A stretch of 64,000 nt of DNA from Betaproteobacteria bacterium (GTDB taxonomy: Bacteria; Pseudomonadota; Gammaproteobacteria; Burkholderiales; Burkholderiaceae_C): assembly GCA_025356445.1 (NCBI GenBank), contig JANXSZ010000007.1, positions 181,384 to 245,383 of the forward strand. The letters are read 5' to 3'. A model generated the notes under the pieces. It searched no databases, had not been told where the DNA came from, and saw only the letters and a list, made by a program, of their open reading frames with translations. Position 1 is the first letter of the stretch, and each line of letters begins with the position of its first letter. Both the position numbers and the translations under genes were made by a program. Shown here piece after piece: positions 55,335-62,921 of the stretch.

Positions 55335-55452
55335 CTGTACCTCCAATTTAGATTGTTATGCCACTCTGAATTTGAGTAGCGCTGCGAATTTAAATGGAAT
55401 CAGGGGGGCGGTATAAAAATTTCTTCATCCATTCGAAAGAACAGAGCGCGCC

Positions 55453-56391
55453 TCAGTACCGCTCCGGCACCATGATGTCCGCCGACACCTCATTGCGGAT
55501 GTAGTCCTCATGCCGTACCCGCGCAGGTAAATGCACAGCGGGGTGTTCTACCTCGTGGTACGGCATTTGATCGAGCAAATGGTGGATGCAATTCAACCGG
55601 GCTTTTTTCTTGTCTACAGCTTGCACCACCCACCAAGGTGCTTCGGGGATGTGGGTACGCTCCAGCATGGTCTCTTTAGCCTTGGTGTATTCCTCCCAGC
55701 GTACGCGGGATTCCAAATCCATGGGGCTGAGCTTCCACTGCTTCAACGGGTCATGGATGCGGCCTAAAAAGCGTAAATGCTGCTCATCGTCGGTGATCGA
55801 AAACCAGTATTTAATGAGTTGAATGCCAGAGCGCACCAGCATTTTTTCAAACTCTGGCACGGAGCGAAAGAACTCTTCGTACTCCTCGTCATTGCAAAAA
55901 CCCATCACCCGTTCGACACCGGCGCGGTTGTACCAGCTGCGGTCAAACAACACCATCTCGCCCGCTGCCGGCAAGTGCGAGATATAACGCTGAAAGTACC
56001 ACTGCGTGCGCTCACGGTCGTTCGGCGCAGGCAATGCAGCCACGCGGGCAACGCGGGGGTTGAGGCGCTGGGTAATGCGCTTGATAACGCCCCCTTTGCC
56101 AGCGGCATCGCGCCCTTCAAACAAGATCACCACCTTGTGGCGGCTGCGCACCACCCAGTCTTGCAGCTTGACGAGCTCACCTTGCAGACGGAACAGCTCC
56201 TGGAAATACTGGCGGCGGGCAGATTTTTCGTCATCAGAGCGGCTGTGCAGGCCGGTTTCGGCCAACTCGTCAACGGTGCGGTCTTCCAGCTCCATTTCCA
56301 GCTCTTCGTCATAGCCATCCATCAGGTCACGGCGGATGCGGCGGATCAGGTCGTCTTGGCTGGAAGAGACATCAGCAGTATGGAAACTCAT
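55453..56391 (-). CDS. ppk2: Polyphosphate kinase 2 (PPK2 class I)
   Basis: PPK2 uses polyphosphate to phosphorylate nucleoside diphosphates, mainly GDP or ADP. The 312-residue protein has Walker A FEGRDAAGKGGVIKRI (about residue 85-100), Walker B EMVLFDRSWYNRAGVERVMG (about 145-165), and the lid region with the basic residues RFLGRIHDPLKQWKLSPMDL. This one-domain layout is class I. Start at 56391 (MSFHTADVSS); a longer in-frame start at 56487 has no family similarity upstream. Confidence 0.93.
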   Translation of the reverse strand: MSFHTADVSSSQDDLIRRIRRDLMDGYDEELEMELEDRTVDELAETGLHSRSDDEKSARRQYFQELFRLQGELVKLQDWVVRSRHKVVILFEGRDAAGKGGVIKRITQRLNPRVARVAALPAPNDRERTQWYFQRYISHLPAAGEMVLFDRSWYNRAGVERVMGFCNDEEYEEFFRSVPEFEKMLVRSGIQLIKYWFSITDDEQHLRFLGRIHDPLKQWKLSPMDLESRVRWEEYTKAKETMLERTHIPEAPWWVVQAVDKKKARLNCIHHLLDQMPYHEVEHPAVHLPARVRHEDYIRNEVSADIMVPERY

Positions 56392-56511
56392 GGGGTGGTT
56401 GGGCGCAAGCCAACAGTGAATAAGCCCTTGAGCTTGCCCGGTGGGTGTGACAAATTGATGACAAAATTGCCGCCGCCGCATGCCCATAGCGGCCCACCCC
56501 GAGATCCACCG

Positions 56512-57348
56512 CTACAGGTTCAGCGCAATCACCACAGCAGCTTCGTCCATGGCAGCCACCACCGCCCCCCGATTGCGCAGACGGCTACCCGGCTCGGTGA
56601 AGCCCGACAGCTGCAACCCACCTGCCAGCGTCACGGCAATTTCGTCACTCTCGTTCAGACTGCTTGCCCTTGTGATGCGGCTGGCATGACCGGGCAGCAG
56701 GTTCAGGCCAGGCTTGGCAACCGCTGATGCAGCCGCTGTGACCAGCACCGCTGTCGCTTTGCACAAAGCCAGCACAGGCAAACCAGGGATCAAAACCAGC
56801 AGCTCTGCACTTTCCTGGGTGATCCGAGAAACCAGCTGAACAGGTACATGGGCAGTGTCTTCAGCCACGCCCCCCTGGCCCAACTGCAACACCACCCGCA
56901 CGATACGCCCCTGCGGCTCCAGGCGCAACACGGTGCAGGGTAACTGGTTGCGCATGCTGGTGCGCAGCGCCAAAGCCTGCGCCGGCACACGGCTGAGCGT
57001 GCTACCAGCCTCCGCCAGCACCTGTGCCCGTGCAGCCTCCAAGGCAATCGCCGTGGCGAGCAGCTGTTCGCCTGCCTCAGTCACGCGCGCCCCACCGCCG
57101 CCCGCACCGCCCACCACGCGCTCAACCAAAGCCACACCAGCCAAATTGGTCAAAGTGTCAATCGCCTGCCATGCCGCTTTGTAACTGACGCTGGCATCGC
57201 GAGCGGCTTGCGAAATAGAACCGCTCTGGGCAATGAGACGCAGGATGTCGATGCGCTTGTCGGCCACGCTGTGGCCCAGAGCATTGGCAAAGTGAACAGA
57301 ATGAACAGGGGAATGAAGGCGGGCCATGGCACGATTGTGCAGTGCCAT
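56512..57348 (-). CDS. modE: Molybdate-responsive regulator ModE
   Basis: ModE represses molybdate uptake when molybdate is bound. The 278-residue protein has an N-terminal LysR-like winged helix (KRIDILRLIAQSGSISQAAR then DASVSYKAAWQAIDTLTNLA) and two C-terminal molybdate-binding Mop domains (about 140-205, with SMRNQLPCTVLRLEPQGRIV, and 215-275, with LLPGHASRITRASSLNESDE). It is divergent from modA, with a perfect palindrome in between. Starts at 57348 or 57327 are both possible; 57348 is used because it keeps the palindrome upstream. Confidence 0.92.
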   Translation of the reverse strand: MALHNRAMARLHSPVHSVHFANALGHSVADKRIDILRLIAQSGSISQAARDASVSYKAAWQAIDTLTNLAGVALVERVVGGAGGGGARVTEAGEQLLATAIALEAARAQVLAEAGSTLSRVPAQALALRTSMRNQLPCTVLRLEPQGRIVRVVLQLGQGGVAEDTAHVPVQLVSRITQESAELLVLIPGLPVLALCKATAVLVTAAASAVAKPGLNLLPGHASRITRASSLNESDEIAVTLAGGLQLSGFTEPGSRLRNRGAVVAAMDEAAVVIALNL

Positions 57349-57355
57349 CGCTATA

Positions 57356-57386
57356 CTTTCGCTATTCCATTTAAGAATAGCGAAAG
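57356..57386. promoter_or_regulatory. ModE box between modE and modA
   Basis: CTTTCGCTATTC and GAATAGCGAAAG form perfect 12-base arms with a seven-base spacer. The arms contain CGCTAT, as in the known ModE operator. It ends five bases before the modA ATG, so bound ModE would block modABC and probably modE itself. Confidence 0.85.
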
Positions 57387-57391
57387 TTGCC

Positions 57392-58159
57392 ATGAAACCT
57401 ATCCAGACCTTTGTGACCACCTTGCTGATGACCTGGGTGGGCCTTATCCAAACGACCCAAACAGCTCAAGCCGCCGAAGTCAGCGTCGCTGTGGCAGCGA
57501 ACTTTGCCGCTCCCATGCAAAAAATTGCAACCGCCTTTGCACAAGACACAGGCCACAAGGCGGTGCTGTCCATCGGCTCCACAGGCAAGTTCTACACCCA
57601 AATCAAAAGCGGGGCGCCTTTCCAGATCCTGCTCTCTGCCGATGATGAAACCCCAGCCCTGCTTGAAAAAGAAGGCCTGGGCACACCGAACACCCGCTTC
57701 ACCTATGCTGTAGGCCGCTTGGTGCTGTGGAGCGCCGACGCCAAACTGATCGATGGTCGCCCTGAAATCCTGAAAAACGGCGACTTCAAATACATCGCCA
57801 TCGCCAACCCCAAACTTGCCCCCTACGGCGCTGCGGCGATGCAGACCTTGGACAAACTGGGCTTGTCGCAACAACTCCAAAGCCGTGTGGTGCAAGGTGA
57901 AAACATCGCACAAACCTACCAGTTCGTCGCCACCGGCAATGCGCCACTCGGCTTTGTTGCCCTCTCGCAGGTGATGGTGGACGGCCAGATGGGCGCTGGC
58001 TCGTTCTGGCTGGTGCCACCGTCCATGCACGAAGCGATTCGGCAAGATGCGGTGCTGCTGACCACGGGTCGCGACAATCCTGCGGCGCTGGCGCTGATGC
58101 AGTACCTGAAGAGCGACAAAGCCAAAGCGGTAATCCGCGCCAGCGGCTACGTGCTTTAG
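57392..58159 (+). CDS. modA: Molybdate-binding periplasmic protein ModA
   Basis: ModA captures molybdate in the periplasm. The 255-residue precursor has a signal peptide (cut near AQAAE) and the ModA motifs VSVAVAANFAAPMQKIATAF, VLSIGSTGKFYTQIKSGAPF and LLSADDETPALLEKEGL, with ligand Ser and Thr residues in these loops. The start at 57392 is the only ATG before the signal peptide that is not inside the operator. It is followed by modB and modC. Confidence 0.94.
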   Translation: MKPIQTFVTTLLMTWVGLIQTTQTAQAAEVSVAVAANFAAPMQKIATAFAQDTGHKAVLSIGSTGKFYTQIKSGAPFQILLSADDETPALLEKEGLGTPNTRFTYAVGRLVLWSADAKLIDGRPEILKNGDFKYIAIANPKLAPYGAAAMQTLDKLGLSQQLQSRVVQGENIAQTYQFVATGNAPLGFVALSQVMVDGQMGAGSFWLVPPSMHEAIRQDAVLLTTGRDNPAALALMQYLKSDKAKAVIRASGYVL

Positions 58160-58175
58160 CCCCCGGCAACGCACC

Positions 58176-58856
58176 ATGTTCAGCCCTGAAGACCTTACCG
58201 CGATTGGACTCACACTCAAGCTGGCCAGTATCACCACCTTGCTGCTGATGCTGCTGGCCACACCGCTGGCTTGGTGGCTGGCACGCACGCACTCGTGGTG
58301 GCGTGCCCCGGTGGGCGCGGTGGTGGCGCTGCCGCTGGTACTGCCGCCCACGGTGATTGGGTTTTACCTGTTAATCATGATGGGACCACACGGCGCAGTC
58401 GGCCAGTTGACGCAGGCCTGGGGACTGGGCACCCTGCCCTTCACATTTACCGGCTTGCTCATCGGCTCGGTGCTGTACACGCTGCCCTTTGCGGTGCAGC
58501 CGCTGCAAAACGCCTTTGAGGCCATAGGCGCGCGCCCATTGGAGGTGGCCGCCACGCTGGGCGCTGGCCCGTGGGACACCTTCTTCAGCGTGGTGCTGCC
58601 GCTGGCCCGGCCAGGCTTCATCACCGCTGCGGTGCTGAGCTTTGCCCACACCGTGGGGGAATTTGGTGTGGTGCTGATGCTGGGCGGCAACATCCCCGGT
58701 GTAACGCGGGTCGTGTCAGTGCAAATTTACGACCATGTAGAGGCGCTGGAATACCGCAAAGCCCACCTGCTTGCCGCGCTGATGCTGGTGTTCTCGTTTG
58801 CGGTGTTGCTGGGCTTGAATGTGCTGAACCGGCGGCGTGCCAGGGTGGCAGCATGA
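58176..58856 (+). CDS. modB: Molybdate ABC transporter permease ModB
   Basis: The 226-residue permease has five to six membrane helices and the cytosolic EAA loop (AIGARPLEVAATLGAGPWDT, about residue 120) that contacts ModC. The LPLVLPPTVIGFYLLIMMG stretch is typical of ModB. It lies 16 bases after modA and its stop overlaps the modC ATG by four bases. Confidence 0.94.
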   Translation: MFSPEDLTAIGLTLKLASITTLLLMLLATPLAWWLARTHSWWRAPVGAVVALPLVLPPTVIGFYLLIMMGPHGAVGQLTQAWGLGTLPFTFTGLLIGSVLYTLPFAVQPLQNAFEAIGARPLEVAATLGAGPWDTFFSVVLPLARPGFITAAVLSFAHTVGEFGVVLMLGGNIPGVTRVVSVQIYDHVEALEYRKAHLLAALMLVFSFAVLLGLNVLNRRRARVAA

Positions 58857-59962
58857 GCATTGCCCAACCCATTCGCGCGAACTTCAAACTCAGCCGCCCC
58901 GGTTTCACGCTGGATGTGGATTTAACCTTGCCGGGTCGCGGTATCAGCGTGCTGTACGGTGCGTCAGGCTCGGGCAAGACCAGTCTGCTGCGCTGCGTGG
59001 CCGGACTGGAAAAAGCGCAAACCAGTTTTTTGGAAGTGGCCGGTGAAGTCTGGCAAGACAGCCACGCCAAAAAATGGCTACCCACCCATCAGCGCCCGCT
59101 AGGCTATGTTTTCCAAGAGGCCAGCCTGTTCACGCACCTGGACGTGAAGGCCAATTTGGCTTACGGCTACCGCCGGGTTAAAGCGGTAACCCCCCGCTTT
59201 TCAATGGACGACACCATTGAATTGCTGGGCATCAGTCACCTGCTCGACCGCTACAGCGCGACCCTCTCCGGCGGTGAACGCCAGCGCGTCGCCATCGCCC
59301 GCGCCCTGGCCACCAGCCCGCGCCTGCTGCTGCTGGACGAACCCCTCGCGGCCCTGGACGCAGCCCGCAAGCAAGACATCCTGCCTTGGCTGGAAAAGCT
59401 GCGCGACACGCTGGACATCCCCATGCTCTACGTCAGCCACGCCACTGACGAAGTGGCGCGACTGGCCGATACGCTGGTGGTGCTGGAGCTTGGCCACGTG
59501 CGTGCTTGTGGCGCGGTGGGCGACGTGATGGCGCGGCTGGACCTGCCTATGGCGCTGGGTGAAGATGCTAGCGTTTTAATAGCTGGTTATGCCCATGAAG
59601 TAAGCGCTGAGTGGCATTTATGCCTTGTTAATTTTCCTGGTGGGCAATTGTGGGTGCGCAGCATGCCCGGTACAGCCACAGGCCGCGCCGTGCGCTTGCG
59701 CGTGCTGGCGCGCGATGTCAGCATCGCCAGCGTAGCCCCAGCGCTCGGCAGCAGCAGCATTCAAAACCTGCTGCCGTGTACCGTCAGCGCTATTTGTGAC
59801 GCCCCCCACCCGGCACAAGCGGTGGTGCAACTGCGGCTGAAAACCGAGACAGGGGAAGCCTTCATGCTGTCACGCATCACACGCCGTGCTGCGCACACCT
59901 TGGGGCTGTGCGTGGGGATGCCGGTGTGGGCGCAGGTGAAGTCGGCAGCGTTGCTGGATTAA
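58853..59962 (+). CDS. modC: Molybdate ABC transporter ATP-binding protein ModC
   Basis: The 369-residue protein has Walker A YGASGSGKTSLLR (about 35-47), signature ATLSGGERQRVAIARAL (about 135), Walker B RLLLLDEPLAALDAARK (about 158) and a C-terminal Mop/TOBE domain (about 295-365: SSSIQNLLPCTVSAICDAPH), which senses molybdate and blocks over-accumulation. It starts on the ATGA overlap with modB. Copy 10 of the palindrome lies between the ATPase and Mop domains. Confidence 0.94.
   Translation: MSIAQPIRANFKLSRPGFTLDVDLTLPGRGISVLYGASGSGKTSLLRCVAGLEKAQTSFLEVAGEVWQDSHAKKWLPTHQRPLGYVFQEASLFTHLDVKANLAYGYRRVKAVTPRFSMDDTIELLGISHLLDRYSATLSGGERQRVAIARALATSPRLLLLDEPLAALDAARKQDILPWLEKLRDTLDIPMLYVSHATDEVARLADTLVVLELGHVRACGAVGDVMARLDLPMALGEDASVLIAGYAHEVSAEWHLCLVNFPGGQLWVRSMPGTATGRAVRLRVLARDVSIASVAPALGSSSIQNLLPCTVSAICDAPHPAQAVVQLRLKTETGEAFMLSRITRRAAHTLGLCVGMPVWAQVKSAALLD
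59567..59583. repeat. 17-bp palindrome GCTA-N9-TAGC, copy 10 (in modC)
   Basis: GCTAGCGTTTTAATAGC, in codon phase, encoding Ala-Ser-Val-Leu-Ile-Ala with rare TTA and ATA codons. Confidence 0.7.
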
Positions 59963-59992
59963 GCGACAGACGACAGCCACACGACCGCCAAA

Positions 59993-60847
59993 CTACTTCT
60001 TGTCGGCGTTCGGAAAAAACAACTGGTTGCTACCGATTTTGTAGCTGGAAATGCTCATCTGGCCTGCTGTAGAGACCACCCAGTCTACAAATTTCTGTGC
60101 ATCTGCCACCTTCACATGCGGGTGCTTGGCCGGGTTGACCACCATCACGCCATACTGATTGAAGAGCTGGGTGTCGCCCTCCACCAGAATGGCCAAATCC
60201 CCCCGGTTTTTGAAGCTGAGCCACGTGCCCCTGTCTGTCAGCGCATAGGCGTTGCTGGCGCTGGCGATGTTCAGCGCAGGGCCCATGCCGCAGCCGCATT
60301 CTTTGTAGTTGCTGCCTTTGTTGGCATCCTGTCCCGCCGTCTTCCAGTAGCGCAATTCGGCCGCGTGGGTACCACTTTTGTCGCCGCGTGAAATGAAGGC
60401 GGCATTGCTGGCGGCAAGCTTTTTAAGGGCCACCACCACGTCACGGCCTTGGGTGGCAGCGGGGTCGGTTTTGGGGCCCACGAGGATGAAATCGTTGTAC
60501 ATCACAGGGTAGCGCTTCAGGCTGAAGCCCTCGGCGACAAACTTTTCTTCAGCCGCTTGGTCATGTACAAACAAGATATCAGCATCCCCCCGCCGCCCCA
60601 TGTCCAGCGCTTGGCCTGTGCCCAAGGCCACCACTTTCACGTCGATGCCTGTGGCTTTTTTGAAATCAGGCAACAGGTGCGAAAACAACCCAGATTGCTC
60701 GGTGGATGTGGTGGAGGCCATCGTGATGGTCTGTGCTGCAACTGCGCTCATCGCTACTGTATTGATAGCTGCTATAGCGCATACAGAAAGCACTACAGCC
60801 TTTATTGAGGTTTTTATTGAGGTCTGTATTCTTTTCAAAATCGTCAT
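59993..60847 (-). CDS. tupA: Tungstate-binding periplasmic protein TupA
   Basis: TupA binds tungstate with high affinity. The 284-residue precursor has a signal peptide (about residues 1-38) and the TupA motif TMASTTSTEQSGLFSHLLP (Thr/Ser ligands) followed by VKVVALGTGQALDMGRRGDA and VHDQAAEEKFVAEG. The ECGCGMGPALNIAS segment near residue 190 is usual. The ATG overlaps the stop of the fused permease-ATPase gene by four bases, so the operon runs tupBC-tupA. Two copies of the palindrome lie within it, one in the signal peptide region. Confidence 0.92.
   Translation of the reverse strand: MTILKRIQTSIKTSIKAVVLSVCAIAAINTVAMSAVAAQTITMASTTSTEQSGLFSHLLPDFKKATGIDVKVVALGTGQALDMGRRGDADILFVHDQAAEEKFVAEGFSLKRYPVMYNDFILVGPKTDPAATQGRDVVVALKKLAASNAAFISRGDKSGTHAAELRYWKTAGQDANKGSNYKECGCGMGPALNIASASNAYALTDRGTWLSFKNRGDLAILVEGDTQLFNQYGVMVVNPAKHPHVKVADAQKFVDWVVSTAGQMSISSYKIGSNQLFFPNADKK
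60029..60045. repeat. 17-bp palindrome GCTA-N9-TAGC, copy 11 (in tupA, 3' end)
   Basis: GCTACCGATTTTGTAGC. This is the one coding copy out of the common phase; it encodes part of Ser-Tyr-Lys-Ile-Gly-Ser. Confidence 0.65.
60753..60769. repeat. 17-bp palindrome GCTA-N9-TAGC, copy 12 (in tupA signal region)
   Basis: GCTACTGTATTGATAGC. On the coding strand it reads in phase as Ala-Ile-Asn-Thr-Val-Ala, inside the hydrophobic part of the signal peptide. Confidence 0.7.
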
Positions 60848-62370
60848 ACCAACTCTCCTTTGACAAACAGAGCCGCCGCCTGCGAGGTTTGGGCCAGCAG
60901 GGTGCGGTCAAAAAATGCCGCCACGGGCAAATCAGCCAGCACATGGCCGCGCTCCAGATAGATGACGCGGGTCGCCAAGCGCTTGACTTGGCCCAGATTG
61001 TGACTTGCAAACACCAGGGTGATGCCGTCTTGCGCCAACTCGGACATCAGCGCTTCGACCTCGCGTTTGGCATGCGGGTCGAGGTTGGCGGTGGGTTCGT
61101 CCAGCAGCAGCACATCAGGCTTGAGGCTCCAGGCACGGGCCAGCGCAAGGCGCTGCTGCTGTCCGCCTGAAAGGGTGCGGGCAGGCCGCTCAGCGATGTG
61201 GCTCAAACCGACGCGATGCAAAGCCTGAAATGCCAACGCTTTGGCTTGGGTTTGCCCCATGCCTCGCAAACCCAAGCCCAGCGCCACGTTCAACCAACTG
61301 CTGGCGCGCAGCGTATGGGGACGCTGGAACAGCATGGCTTGGCGCAGCCGCAAGCGCGCCGTGACACTGCCCATCGCAGGCGTTTGCAAGCCGTGCAGCA
61401 AACGCAAAAGACTGCTTTTGCCGGAGCCGTTCGCCCCCACCAAGGCCACTCGCTCACCAGCGGCGATCTGCAGGGTGGTGGCGTGCAATGCTGGGGCGGT
61501 GCCGTAGCAGAGGCTTGCCTTGTCCAAGGTCAACAACGGGCCAGGAATAAAAGGGCTTAAACGCCTGGAGTCAACCGTGGGAGGAACGGGTGGCACGGGC
61601 ACCAACGCCTGCGTAGACTTCTGTGCCAACACCTGCTCCCCTCCTGCCGGCGCAGTCACGCCAGCGTCATCGCTCACCACCTCTGCGCTGCGCTGCCAAT
61701 GCCGTACCGCCACGATCAACAGGTTCAGCGCTAGCACTACCAACAACAGCAGCAAGCCCAGCGCCAGCGCCAGCGGTAAATCACCCTTGCTGGTTTCGAG
61801 CGCAATCGCCGTTGTCATCACGCGGGTAAAACCGTCAATATTGCCACCCACCACCATCACCGCACCCACTTCAGACACGGCACGCCCAAAGGCAGCAATC
61901 AGCACCGTCAGGAGGGCATAACGCTCGTCAAAAGCCAGCAGCACACTGCGCAGCAATGGTCCCGCACCGAGGGATTGCAGTTGATCACCATGCGCAGCAT
62001 CGGCGTCTTCCACCGTTTGCCGGGTCAAAGCCGTCACCATGGGTAGCACCAGCACCGCCTGCGCCAGCACCATGGCCTTGAAGGAGAACAGCCAGCCCAG
62101 TCCACCCAACGGGCCGGAGCGCGACAGCAGCAGGTAAACCAGCAAACCGACCACGACTGAAGGCAAGGCCAGCAAGGTGTTCAGCACCATCAGCACAGCA
62201 CCACGCCCCGCAAAGCGCGCTACGCCCAGCCAAGCCCCCAGCAGCAGCCCCAGGCTGCAAGCCAACACACAGGCTGTCGCGCTGACGGCCAGTGAACGGG
62301 CCACGATGGCCAGCAGCAGCGGGTCAACGCTGGTAATCAGGTGCAGTGCGGTGGAGAGGCTGTCAAACAT
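60844..62370 (-). CDS. Fused tungstate permease-ATPase (TupB-TupC)
   Basis: One 508-residue protein combines two subunits that are separate in most tungstate transporters. Residues 1-232 are a TupB-type permease with about six helices (LLALPSVVVGLLVYLLLSRS, the EAA-like SLGAGPLLRSVLLAFDERYA). A Pro/Ala-rich linker (about 233-277) joins it to a TupC ATPase with Walker A VGANGSGKSSLL (about 310), signature RTLSGGQQQRLALARAW (about 400) and Walker B VLLLDEPTANLDPHAKR. The ATG at 62370 is used. The fusion ensures one-to-one subunits; a pair of these would form the transporter. Confidence 0.9.
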   Translation of the reverse strand: MFDSLSTALHLITSVDPLLLAIVARSLAVSATACVLACSLGLLLGAWLGVARFAGRGAVLMVLNTLLALPSVVVGLLVYLLLSRSGPLGGLGWLFSFKAMVLAQAVLVLPMVTALTRQTVEDADAAHGDQLQSLGAGPLLRSVLLAFDERYALLTVLIAAFGRAVSEVGAVMVVGGNIDGFTRVMTTAIALETSKGDLPLALALGLLLLLVVLALNLLIVAVRHWQRSAEVVSDDAGVTAPAGGEQVLAQKSTQALVPVPPVPPTVDSRRLSPFIPGPLLTLDKASLCYGTAPALHATTLQIAAGERVALVGANGSGKSSLLRLLHGLQTPAMGSVTARLRLRQAMLFQRPHTLRASSWLNVALGLGLRGMGQTQAKALAFQALHRVGLSHIAERPARTLSGGQQQRLALARAWSLKPDVLLLDEPTANLDPHAKREVEALMSELAQDGITLVFASHNLGQVKRLATRVIYLERGHVLADLPVAAFFDRTLLAQTSQAAALFVKGELV

Positions 62371-62425
62371 GTTTACCTGAGGTGCATGGGCAGAAGTTGA
62401 GCACGCGACACATGGCAAAAACAAA

Positions 62426-62459
62426 AAAGCCTTGCAAAACACGCGTTTTGCAAGGCTTT
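62426..62459 (-). terminator. tRNA terminator at the integration edge
   Basis: Two perfect 15-base arms (62426-62440 and 62445-62459) enclose ACGC, with a T-rich run on the minus-strand side. It directly follows the tRNA 3' fragment and was presumably that tRNA gene's terminator. Confidence 0.88.
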
Positions 62460-62847
62460 AAATTGGTGGGCGATGCAAGTTTCGAACTTGCGACCCCTGC
62501 AGTATTAAGGCTGTGGTTGTTGCTTGCGTATCATTTGTCGGCATCGTTAAAGAGATCGCGAGTCCAAACATCCACATGACGGCAACGCCTGCCGCTCGCA
62601 GGTTTCCCAGTGCTTTGGCCCAAATGTGTGAGTACTTGCTGTTTAGCTGGGCTTCAAGCTCAGCCACTGTTTGAAGCACCGGTAAACCGGCGCATTCCGC
62701 CAAGTACGCGATTTCATTTGCATCTGGCTTTCGTCGTCCTGCTTTCCAGTCACTCAACCGTGTTTGATCCATTTGCATGTCTGCGGCTATCGCGCCTAGA
62801 GAGCCTTTTGCTTTTTTAGCGCTGTCGATCAATTCGGTGAGATTCAT
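62458..62847 (-). CDS. DUF3693-type phage regulatory protein
   Basis: The ATG at 62847 gives 129 residues. The N-terminal half is an XRE-like helix-turn-helix (MNLTELIDSAKKAKGSLGAI, MQMDQTRLSDWKAGRRKPDA, EIAYLAECAGLPVLQTVAEL), as in DUF3693 phage proteins, followed by a membrane helix (AAGVAVMWMFGLAISLTMP). The last ~15 residues are encoded by the tRNA fragment and the host terminator, so the C-terminus is chimeric. It is divergent from the small phage genes and probably controls them through the palindrome at 62858. Confidence 0.75.
   Translation of the reverse strand: MNLTELIDSAKKAKGSLGAIAADMQMDQTRLSDWKAGRRKPDANEIAYLAECAGLPVLQTVAELEAQLNSKYSHIWAKALGNLRAAGVAVMWMFGLAISLTMPTNDTQATTTALILQGSQVRNLHRPPI
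62464..62502 (-). other. 3' fragment of a tRNA gene, probable phage attachment site
   Basis: On the minus strand the last 39 bases of a tRNA are readable: a T-arm with stem GCAAG/CTTGC and loop TTCGAAA, then the acceptor half ATCGCCC and ACCA. The 5' half (which would begin GGGCGAT and be about 76 bases upstream) is absent; phage-like coding sequence takes its place. Many temperate phages integrate into tRNA 3' ends and leave such a copy at one edge. The acceptor suggests tRNA-Val but the anticodon is missing. Confidence 0.7.
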
Positions 62848-62857
62848 AAAAGTTCTT

Positions 62858-62882
62858 TTCTCCATAAATGGAGAATTTCTCC
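62858..62882. promoter_or_regulatory. Candidate phage operator
   Basis: TTCTCCAT and ATGGAGAA (62858-62875) are perfect inverted 8-mers around AA, followed at once by a third half-site TTTCTCC (62876-62882). It lies 11 bases from the DUF3693 start and 40 bases before the divergent gene. Confidence 0.6.
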
Positions 62883-62921
62883 TTTTTTGGTTAACTGAAA
62901 TGTACACCCAAAGGAGCCGCC

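Noticed and set aside
62464..62540. A complete tRNA gene at 62.5 kb
   Set aside because: The 5' acceptor strand, D-arm and anticodon arm are absent; only the 3' 39 bases match.
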